Positions 37,544 through 44,049 of a DNA stretch of 44,049 nt are shown piece after piece. Source of the stretch: CAZBXE01 sp964496125 (GTDB lineage Bacteria; Chlamydiota; Chlamydiia; Chlamydiales; CAZBXE01); the NCBI GenBank assembly GCA_964496125.1, contig CAZBXE010000014.1:1-44049 (forward strand), written 5' to 3'. The notes below the pieces were generated by a model. That model ran no database searches and was not told the origin of the DNA. It saw only the letters and a program-made list of their open reading frames with translations. Numbering within the stretch: the stretch's first letter is position 1; each line of letters opens with the position of its first letter. The position numbers and the translations under genes were made by a program.

Positions 37544-39706
37544 ATGTATTTACGGAAAAGTCTTATTCTTTACCTGCTTTGTCCGGCTGTTTTTGCAAGC
37601 AACGATTACAAACCGGAACTAGAGCAAATTGTCAATGAAGGGATTACGATCGATCTGAGAAAACCTGCCTACACAGACGGGGTTCTTTCTACAGACCAAG
37701 GCGGAGTCGTGCAGAGTGCTCATATCAGGGTTCAAGCGCAACACATCCGCTATATTCGCCTTTCTGAAGAAGGAGAGCCTTGTGCTGTTGTTTTCGCAGA
37801 AGGCGATCTGATTGTAGAATATCGAGACTACATCTTTGTAGGCGATGCCCTCCACTATGATTTTCATGAAAAGAAAGGAGTTCTCTTCAACGCTTGCTCA
37901 GCTCTTGACCCTTGGAGCTTTGGTGGGCAACGAATCGAGCTTCATGAGGACGAGGCGATCCACATTACAAATGGCTATCTCACAACCTCCCAGTGCACAC
38001 CGCCCGAGTGGCAAATCTGCACAGATAGCGCCGTCCTCATCGACCAACATCTTCTGTCTGCAGAAAACGTAAAAGTGCAAATTCTAAAAATTCCAGTTTT
38101 CTGGACACCGATTCTCAATGTCGACCTCGACTATATTTTCGACAGCCCCATCCGCTATAACCTAAGATGGGGCGGCAAACAAGGGTTAAGACTCGGAATG
38201 CTCTACGAGGTTTTCTCCTGGAATTATTGGAAAACGTTTCTTCGGGTGGATTTCAGACCAACAAAAGGAGTTGGCGCTGGAATAGAAACTGAGTTTGAAA
38301 CCCCCGATGCAAAAACGTCTTTTTACACAAAAAACTACTATGCCAATGCCGTCTACTCGTTTGTGACTAACGACTTTACCGATGAGTATCGATTCCAAGG
38401 TCTCTTTCATACAGGGTTTTGGGAAGATAAATACATCCTCGACTTTTCGTATGACAAACTAAGTGACAGGGATATGGCCACCTATTACGCAGATGCTGGC
38501 CTCGACCTGCGTACAGGTGAAAGAACGCAAGTAAACCTACATAGAAGAGGCGATTATTGGATGGCCAACCTTTATGCCAGATGGAGGATCAACAACTACC
38601 AAACAGTAAAACAACAGCAGCCAACCTTCTATCTCCAGTTCAAGCCCTACGCTCTTTGGAATGCAGGAGTTGTCACAGAAAACTCGTTCAAGATTGGCTA
38701 CCTCGACTACAAATACTCAAGAGAGCTGGATGACCGAATCCCCGACTATAACTCGACCCGCCTTGAAATAAACCACAAACTTTTTTACCAGGTGGCACTA
38801 GGACCTCTTTCAATCACCCCCCAGTTTGGCGCTGTGGCCATACTTTATGGAAATAGCCCAACACGAAACCCCCAAACCCTCATCCTCTTGAAAGCAGAGT
38901 GTGAGGCGAACACCTTTGTCTACAAAAACTGTGTGTCATGGAAGCACATCCTCAAACCCTACCTCCGCTATGAAAGATACTTTAACCCTACCATCACTCC
39001 AAGCCAACATTATATTTTTGACATGAGCGATGGCCTTACCTCCCAAAACCTTTTGCGCTTTGGGTTGTTGAATACAGTGTACAATCTCTGGCTAACAGAT
39101 TACCTTGCCCCCGCGCTGGAAGTGGACTTCTACACAAACGCCTTTTTCTCTACGCCCACCATCCCCACTCTCCTTCCGAAGGTCTATCTGGACCTGACAA
39201 GCCACACCCTTCCTACCCTGAAGCACTCCTTCCAAGCGGCATGGGATTTTGAAAACAACCAGCTCGATCACTTCAATTTCCAAATGGGCTGGACGTTTGG
39301 ACCCGACTACGCCCTTGCGTGGGAATACCGCCACCGTAGCGCCTATTCGTGGCGCAAGGCAAATGTTGCAAACTTTTTGCTCGAGTCGTATCACACAAAT
39401 GAAGAGCTCCGCCACTCCTCCCTTTCCGACAAACGAGATACCCTTCTTGTACACTTTTTCTACAGGTTTCTACCGAACTGGTCATGTGAGCTTGCCTCTC
39501 GGTTTGGTTGGCAGAGAAAATTTCAGCCTAACTACGTAGAGTATGAGTTTGATATTCTCACAACAGTGCGTTCAACCTGGAACCTCAGATGGTCGATACA
39601 GCACAGGGAAAATGATACAAGAAGCGCTTTTTACGTAAGCCTTGGCGTACGTCCTCCCGGCAACCCCACACAGGCGCCTGCCTTTATCGGCGAACGCTAC
39701 GAATAA
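37544..39706 (+). CDS. lptD: LptD-like LPS-assembly outer membrane protein
   Basis: 720 residues. A signal peptide (SLILYLLCPAVFAS) is followed by an OstA/LptA-like beta-jellyroll segment (residues about 55-190: VQAQHIRYIRLSEEGEPCAV, then FAEGDLIVEYRDYIFVGDAL) and a C-terminal beta-barrel of about 500 residues rich in aromatic-flanked strands such as YILDFSYDKLSDRDMATYYA, the LptD layout. It would insert LPS into the outer leaflet. The length is close to the usual 750-800. Start ATG lies 9 bp after the HEAT-like gene. The name is by architecture; other chlamydial barrel families are less likely because of the OstA segment. Confidence 0.8.
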   Translation: MYLRKSLILYLLCPAVFASNDYKPELEQIVNEGITIDLRKPAYTDGVLSTDQGGVVQSAHIRVQAQHIRYIRLSEEGEPCAVVFAEGDLIVEYRDYIFVGDALHYDFHEKKGVLFNACSALDPWSFGGQRIELHEDEAIHITNGYLTTSQCTPPEWQICTDSAVLIDQHLLSAENVKVQILKIPVFWTPILNVDLDYIFDSPIRYNLRWGGKQGLRLGMLYEVFSWNYWKTFLRVDFRPTKGVGAGIETEFETPDAKTSFYTKNYYANAVYSFVTNDFTDEYRFQGLFHTGFWEDKYILDFSYDKLSDRDMATYYADAGLDLRTGERTQVNLHRRGDYWMANLYARWRINNYQTVKQQQPTFYLQFKPYALWNAGVVTENSFKIGYLDYKYSRELDDRIPDYNSTRLEINHKLFYQVALGPLSITPQFGAVAILYGNSPTRNPQTLILLKAECEANTFVYKNCVSWKHILKPYLRYERYFNPTITPSQHYIFDMSDGLTSQNLLRFGLLNTVYNLWLTDYLAPALEVDFYTNAFFSTPTIPTLLPKVYLDLTSHTLPTLKHSFQAAWDFENNQLDHFNFQMGWTFGPDYALAWEYRHRSAYSWRKANVANFLLESYHTNEELRHSSLSDKRDTLLVHFFYRFLPNWSCELASRFGWQRKFQPNYVEYEFDILTTVRSTWNLRWSIQHRENDTRSAFYVSLGVRPPGNPTQAPAFIGERYE

Positions 39707-39755
39707 CCCTCTACTTCTTCTGAGCAGAGCTCAGAAGCTTCTGCAGGTTTGCGCA

Positions 39756-39968
39756 TTAACCCCTTTTCTTTCTTAATTTTGGAACAAAACGTTGGATGGA
39801 AAGATCTTCATCTGCATCCATCTGCCGAATAAGAGCCTGGACATCTTCCTCACTCCTCGTCCTTCCCTCGTATCTAGCTCGTCAATGAGAAGTTTTGCTC
39901 GCTTTCCTTACGAGACATTCAATCATGAGCTTATCTTCAGGAATTTCCCACACATTAGATAAAAGATT
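39756..39968 (-). pseudogene. Small decayed ORF with EF-hand-like C-terminus
   Basis: On the minus strand the frame codes NVWEIPEDKLMIECLVRKAS and KTSH, meets an in-frame TGA at 39882-39884, and continues as RARYEGRTRSEED, VQALIRQMDADEDLSIQRFV, PKLRKKRG before TAA. The segment from SEED to FVPKL has the outline of a calmodulin-type EF-hand (helix, D-x-D-x-D loop, I at position 8, then a hydrophobic pair), though Gly at position 6 and Glu at 12 are missing. No start codon precedes the second half in a suitable place. It may equally be an unrelated small protein remnant. It fills most of the 355-bp spacer before ugd. Confidence 0.35.
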
Positions 39969-39992
39969 TGAGCAAATAAAAGATTTGAGCAA
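39959..39992. repeat. Two perfect tandem copies of a 17-bp unit
   Basis: ATAAAAGATTTGAGCAA occurs twice back to back at 39959-39975 and 39976-39992, with six more matching bases beyond. It lies about 70 bp before ugd and may affect promoter spacing. Confidence 0.85.
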
Positions 39993-40061
39993 ATAAAAAA
40001 AAGGGGGTGAAAAAAAAGCAAAGAGTGCTTTATCATTACCTTTTCCACGGAGGATTTCCAC

Positions 40062-41450
40062 ATGCGCATACTCGTCATCGGAACCGGCTACGTAGGACTT
40101 GTCACAGGCACCTGTATGGCAGAAATGGGCCACCATGTCACCTGTCTTGATATCGATGAGCAAAAAATTGAGAAGCTAAGACAAGGAATCATCCCCATCT
40201 ACGAGCCTGGTCTCGAAGAGATGATCAAACGCAATGTCAAAGCAGAACGCCTTGAGTTTACAACAGAATATGAAAACAGCGTTAGCTCCAGCCTCTTTTG
40301 CTTTATTGCCGTAGGCACCCCCGCAGGAGAAGATGGCAGCGCCGATCTTACCCACGTGATGACTGTTGCCAAATCCCTTGCAAAGCACATGGATGACTAC
40401 AAAATCATCGTCACAAAGTCGACTGTCCCCGTTGGTTCTGCAAAACTTGTAAGAAATGTGATTGCATCTACCTTGGAAGAGCTCGGCGTGGAGGTAGAAT
40501 TCGACGTGGTCTCCAACCCTGAATTTCTGAAAGAGGGAAGTGCAATCGTTGATTTTATGAGACCTGACCGCATCATCCTCGGCGTAGACAACGTTCGGGT
40601 TCAAGCGCTGATGAAAGAGCTCTACGCTCCCTTTACTCATAGCCATGACCGTATTCTCGTAATGGACGTGGTATCAGCCGAACTATCCAAATATGCTGCC
40701 AATGCGATGCTAGCTACCCGAATCTCATTCATGAATGAGATGGCAGAGCTTTGCGAGCGCGTAGGCGCTGATGTGAATCAAGTAAGACGCGGCATTGGGT
40801 CTGATAAACGAATTGGCTACCAATTTCTCTATCCCGGGCCCGGCTTTGGCGGCTCTTGCCTTCCCAAAGATATCCGCGCGCTGCAAAATCAGGCAAAAAA
40901 ATATGCATGCCCTCTCCATGTGCTGACGGCTGTCGAAGATGTTAACGACAAACAAAAAACAAAGATGGCACATAAAGTAGAAGAGTATTTTGCCGGCTAT
41001 GATGGGGTCGAGGGAAAGACTTTTGCTATTCTTGGGCTCTCTTTCAAACCAGACACGGACGACATCAGAGAATCCCCAGCTCTTGTCCTCGTCAGAATGT
41101 TAGCCGAAAAAGGAGCAAAGCTTCATCTCTTTGATCCGGCGGCGATGGAAAATGCAAAAAAAGAGTTAAAAGGCATTCCTGCATTGCATTGGTGCTCTGA
41201 TATCTATAGCGCCTGTGACGAGGCAGACGCTCTTGTTTTGATGACCGAGTGGAAAGAATTTCGCATGCTCAATTTCGAGGAGGTAGGCAGAAGAATGAAA
41301 AAGAGAACGATTTTTGACGCGCGAAACCAATATAGCTACACCACCATGAGACAGCATCGGTTTGACTACATCTGCCTCGGCGTCAAGCCTTCCTATGCTT
41401 GTGATGTAGAAAGGGTGAAAATATTTGATGAAACTCCAGCAGTTTCTTAA
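40062..41450 (+). CDS. ugd: UDP-glucose 6-dehydrogenase
   Basis: 462 residues, slightly longer than the usual 390-450. It oxidises UDP-glucose to UDP-glucuronate with NAD+. The N-terminal Rossmann motif VIGTGYVGLVTGTCMAEMGH, TKSTVPVGSAK, NPEFLKEGSA, the catalytic Cys block GPGFGGSCLPKDI (about residue 265) and the C-terminal LSFKPDTDDIRESPAL are intact. GGAGG lies about 8 nt ahead of the ATG. It probably supplies uronic acid for a surface polysaccharide, but no glycosyltransferase cluster is nearby. It overlaps ispA by 23 nt. Confidence 0.95.
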   Translation: MRILVIGTGYVGLVTGTCMAEMGHHVTCLDIDEQKIEKLRQGIIPIYEPGLEEMIKRNVKAERLEFTTEYENSVSSSLFCFIAVGTPAGEDGSADLTHVMTVAKSLAKHMDDYKIIVTKSTVPVGSAKLVRNVIASTLEELGVEVEFDVVSNPEFLKEGSAIVDFMRPDRIILGVDNVRVQALMKELYAPFTHSHDRILVMDVVSAELSKYAANAMLATRISFMNEMAELCERVGADVNQVRRGIGSDKRIGYQFLYPGPGFGGSCLPKDIRALQNQAKKYACPLHVLTAVEDVNDKQKTKMAHKVEEYFAGYDGVEGKTFAILGLSFKPDTDDIRESPALVLVRMLAEKGAKLHLFDPAAMENAKKELKGIPALHWCSDIYSACDEADALVLMTEWKEFRMLNFEEVGRRMKKRTIFDARNQYSYTTMRQHRFDYICLGVKPSYACDVERVKIFDETPAVS

Positions 41451-42258
41451 AGAACGGGGCAAGCAAGTTGAGGATAGGCTTGAGGAGCTTATCCCAAAAG
41501 AGAATTCGAAGCGGGGTCAACTTTTCGAATCTGCAAGGTATTCCCTTTTCTCCCCAGGCAAGAGACTGCGCCCTATTCTTACCCTCGCAGCGACCGAAAC
41601 CTTTAAAAAGCCCCCTCATCTTGCCCTCGATGCAGCTTGCGCTCTCGAGATGATCCACACCTACTCTCTTATCCACGATGACCTTCCTTGCATGGATGAT
41701 GATGACTTTAGACGAGGAAAACCCTCGCTACATAAGGTCTATACAGAAGGTCATGCCGTCCTCACAGGCGACTTTTTACTCACCTATGCTTTTGAGATCC
41801 TTGCCACTTTGCCGCATCTAGAGGCGGAAAAAAAATTGGAGTTGACCCGTCTTCTTGCCTACCACTCCGGCGGACACGGGATGATTGGAGGGCAGGTACT
41901 TGATATCGCTCATACAAGAGCGCCTCTTGACCTACAGACAATTGAAGACATCCACGCAAGAAAGACAGGAGCGCTCATTCTTGCTTCTCTTGAATTTGGG
42001 ACCGTGATCGGAGAAGCTACGGAAAGTGAAAGAAAAGCGATACGACAATTTGGCCAAGCCGTTGGGCTTGGCTACCAAATCGTAGATGATCTGCTTGATA
42101 ACGACCCTCTTTCTTATGCAAATGTCGTAGGACGAGATCAAGCTGAGAAAACCGCCCTGGAACTCTTAGATATCGCGCACACATCCCTTACACAGCTACC
42201 ACAGGATACATCGCTTTTAAAAGATCTAGCAAACACCATGATCAGGAGAAAAATCTAA
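41428..42258 (+). CDS. ispA: Farnesyl/geranylgeranyl diphosphate synthase
   Basis: 276 residues from ATG at 41428 (preceded by an in-frame TTG). It is a short-chain prenyl transferase that condenses isopentenyl diphosphate with allylic diphosphates. The first Asp-rich motif is DDLPCMDDDDFRRGKPSLH (DDxxxxD type, as in bacterial FPP synthase) near residue 88, and the second is VDDLLDND near residue 212, with the Arg/Lys block GKRLRPIL. Product length cannot be assigned with certainty. It overlaps ugd upstream and is coupled to the Ste24-like protease by TAATG. Confidence 0.92.
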   Translation: MKLQQFLKERGKQVEDRLEELIPKENSKRGQLFESARYSLFSPGKRLRPILTLAATETFKKPPHLALDAACALEMIHTYSLIHDDLPCMDDDDFRRGKPSLHKVYTEGHAVLTGDFLLTYAFEILATLPHLEAEKKLELTRLLAYHSGGHGMIGGQVLDIAHTRAPLDLQTIEDIHARKTGALILASLEFGTVIGEATESERKAIRQFGQAVGLGYQIVDDLLDNDPLSYANVVGRDQAEKTALELLDIAHTSLTQLPQDTSLLKDLANTMIRRKI

Positions 42259-43490
42259 TGTCAAATCTCTTTCTTCTCTCCATCATTCTTATTTGCGTCA
42301 ATTTCATGATCAAGCTGCTCGTCAACCTCCTCAACATCTCCCATCTGCAAAAGGAGATGCCCCACGAATTTGTGGGGGTGTGGGATCAAAATAAATACAA
42401 GCTATCACAACGGTATACGAAAGAAAATGCCCTCTTGGATGCAACTAGCGCCTTTGTTTTTAATGCGGCGCTTCTTGCCGTTTTAGCCTACGGGGGTTTA
42501 CCTGCTCTTGATGCCTATGTCCGTTCGTTTGGCTTTGGAGAGATCGGGACGGGAGTTTTCTTTTTTGTGCTAGTGGCTCTAGTATTGGATGTGCTGGCTC
42601 TACCTCTTTCAGCCTATAGAACGTTTGTGCTTGAGGAAAAATATGGCTTTAACCGCACCTCAGGCCCGACATTTATAAAAGACTTTCTGATCAGCACAGC
42701 TTTGATGCTTGTGATTTGGTCTCTTCTTGTTGCTACGTTGCTTGCCAACTTTCTCTTTTTTAAAGAAAAGGCCTGGCTTCTTTCCTGGGCCCTTTTTGCA
42801 GCGTATACGCTCCTCATTACCTACATTGCCCCCATCTGGATCTTCCCCCTGTTTAACCGCTTCACCCCCCTTCCATCCGGAAATCTACATGAGACCATAC
42901 AACGCTATTTGAATAGTCAAAACTTCAAGCTAGAGCAAGTGTATAGTATCGATGGATCCAAGCGATCGAGCAAGGCTAACGCCTACTTTACTGGCTTTGG
43001 AAAGACAAAGCATGTAGCTCTTTTTGACACTTTGATCTCAGGTTTTAGCACACAAGAGATCGTAGCCATCCTTGCCCATGAGGTCGGACACTATAAAAAA
43101 AGACACATTGGTAAAGCGCTTTTCTTTTCCCTTCTTTTTTACGGACTGCTCTTTTTTCTCTTTAGTCAAACCCTGCAATACCCCCCCCTTTTTCAAGCCT
43201 TTGACGTCAGACCTTCAATTTATATGGGAGGAATGCTTTTTCTGATCTTCTTTGGAACTCTTTCATGGGTTTTTCAACTTTTTTTTCATGCGCTCTCACG
43301 AAAGCACGAGTTTGAGGCAGACCATTTTGCGGCGGTGACAGCAGGAGCTGCGCCTATGATTACAGCTCTTAAAAAGCTAAGTGCCGACCATCTGTCAAAT
43401 CTAACGCCACACCCCCTCAAAGTGATCTTTTCCTACTCTCATCCTCCTATCCTTGACCGTCTGAGGCACCTATATACCGCTCTTGACTGA
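42258..43490 (+). CDS. M48-family Ste24-like membrane metalloprotease (CAAX prenyl protease 1 homologue)
   Basis: 410 residues. It has about seven membrane segments, an EEKYGFNRTSGPTFIKD motif typical of the Ste24 branch, the zinc site ILAHEVGHYKKRHIG (HExxH near residue 275), and a third ligand in HEFEADHFA near residue 350. Family members cut prenylated CAAX proteins in eukaryotes; the bacterial ones have unclear substrates. It starts on the last base of the ispA stop (TAATG). It is a full-length, probably active, inner-membrane protease. Confidence 0.9.
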   Translation: MSNLFLLSIILICVNFMIKLLVNLLNISHLQKEMPHEFVGVWDQNKYKLSQRYTKENALLDATSAFVFNAALLAVLAYGGLPALDAYVRSFGFGEIGTGVFFFVLVALVLDVLALPLSAYRTFVLEEKYGFNRTSGPTFIKDFLISTALMLVIWSLLVATLLANFLFFKEKAWLLSWALFAAYTLLITYIAPIWIFPLFNRFTPLPSGNLHETIQRYLNSQNFKLEQVYSIDGSKRSSKANAYFTGFGKTKHVALFDTLISGFSTQEIVAILAHEVGHYKKRHIGKALFFSLLFYGLLFFLFSQTLQYPPLFQAFDVRPSIYMGGMLFLIFFGTLSWVFQLFFHALSRKHEFEADHFAAVTAGAAPMITALKKLSADHLSNLTPHPLKVIFSYSHPPILDRLRHLYTALD

Positions 43491-43515
43491 AGAATCGTCT
43501 TGATAAAAATTTTGC

Positions 43516-43527
43516 TTTGCATGCAAA
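43516..43527. repeat. 12-bp perfect palindrome ahead of the transposase
   Basis: TTTGCATGCAAA, ten bases before the transposase ATG at 43537. It may be a binding site in the insertion-sequence end or chance. Confidence 0.35.
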
Positions 43528-43536
43528 CTGCTAGGC

Positions 43537-44025
43537 ATGATGTTCCTAAACGACAACGAACGAGATCAACTTAAAGCCCAGCACAAAAAAGAACGGGACA
43601 AAAGAATTTGTGACCGAATAAAAGCTGTTCTCCTTTACGACAAAGGCTGGGCAATTCCTGCCATTGCAGAGGCTCTACTTCTTTCTGAAGACGCTATTCA
43701 TGAACACATTTTGGAATACAAGCAGTCTAAAAAACTCAAACCTGAAAATGGCGGATCTACCCCAAAATTGTCCCTGGATCAATCTCAAAAATTGATCGAT
43801 CACCTTCGTGCTCACACTTACCTTTACGTCAAAAATATTACCGCCTATGTCAAATCGACAACAGGCATCGATTACACTATTCCAGGAATGCGTGACTGGC
43901 TGAAACGAAATGGTTTTTCCTATAAAAAGCCCGCAGTTGTCCCAGGCAAAGCAAATGCAGTGCAACAGGAGAAATGGATCGACGAATATACACAGCGGTG
44001 TACCACCTCCCCTACAGACAGCTAG
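43537..44025 (+). mobile_element. IS630-type transposase, N-terminal part (3' part absent or beyond a frameshift)
   Basis: 162 residues. The N-terminal helix-turn-helix (DRIKAVLLYDKGWAIPAIAE then ALLLSEDAIHEHI), the linker LKPENGGSTPKLS and the second domain (TTGIDYTIPGMRDWLKRNGF then SYKKPA) are typical of IS630/Tc1-like enzymes. Intact members have about 340 residues with a C-terminal DDE domain. Here the frame stops at 44025 after EYTQRCTTSPTDS, just where the DDE domain should begin. Many IS630 elements use a -1 frameshift, but the following 24 bases of the window are too few to tell. A second ATG at 43540 is an alternative start. Confidence 0.75.
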
Positions 44026-44049
44026 TAGGTTTTATCACCTCTATTTTTT

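Overview
The window comes from a member of the Chlamydiae outside the Chlamydiaceae, i.e. an amoeba- or animal-associated 'environmental' chlamydia. The evidence is an OmcB-type 60 kDa cysteine-rich envelope protein preceded by two small cysteine-rich OmcA-like lipoproteins; the gene orders kdsB-pyrG-yqgF-(insert)-zwf-opcA-pgl, rpmG-lolC/E-lolD and tpiA/xseA-xseB, which I recall from chlamydial genomes; an L33 ending in the chlamydial FKEAK; and eukaryote-like domains (LRR, BTB/BACK, protein kinase) typical of the large effector repertoires of these bacteria. I cannot name the genus from sequence alone. I found no rRNA, tRNA or CRISPR array.

Layout. 1-1.7 kb: the 3' end of a leucine-rich-repeat gene (seven 69-bp units), a long inverted repeat, a degenerate copy of a dispersed repeat and a broken second LRR gene. 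1.7-11.7 kb: envelope and central metabolism. waaA and kdsB make and transfer Kdo for LPS, pyrG makes CTP, yqgF processes RNA, and zwf-opcA-pgl form the oxidative pentose phosphate entry, with an MFS transporter and a small membrane ORF lying between yqgF and zwf. 11.7-13.3 kb: a two-gene minus-strand unit coding for an inverse-autotransporter-like beta-barrel and a secreted collagen-like protein. 13.4-19.9 kb: tsaD; the rpmG-lolC/E-lolD unit; a VKOR-DsbA fusion; an alpha/beta-hydrolase-like protein; a small anchored protein. 19.9-25.1 kb: kbl-tdh for threonine breakdown, a CcoI/FixI-like metal P-type ATPase and peptide deformylase.

25.1-27.3 kb is an accessory island of tandem BTB-domain genes with decayed ends. 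27.3-30.9 kb holds secG-tpiA (minus) and, divergently, xseA-xseB-nadK, a chain of ATGA-coupled genes. 31-33.6 kb is the cysteine-rich envelope locus (two OmcA-like lipoproteins, then OmcB with its own terminator). 33.6-35.4 kb is decayed: a MITE-like element with 28-bp inverted ends, then a protein-kinase pseudogene with an IQ-like motif and at least four lesions. 35.6-39.7 kb is a small ORF, a HEAT-like periplasmic protein and an LptD-like LPS-assembly barrel. 40-43.5 kb is ugd-ispA-ste24, overlapping end to start, and the window closes with the 5' part of an IS630-like transposase gene.

The core genes lie in compact runs, many coupled by ATGA or TAATG overlaps. The accessory patches (0-1.6, 25.1-27.3, 33.6-35.4 and 39.7-40 kb) contain the host-interaction-type genes, most of the gene decay and the repeats. 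No wholly new system is demonstrated. The best leads are the dispersed repeat family, the decaying kinase/IQ gene with homopolymer frameshifts, the tandem BTB locus, and the barrel/collagen surface pair.
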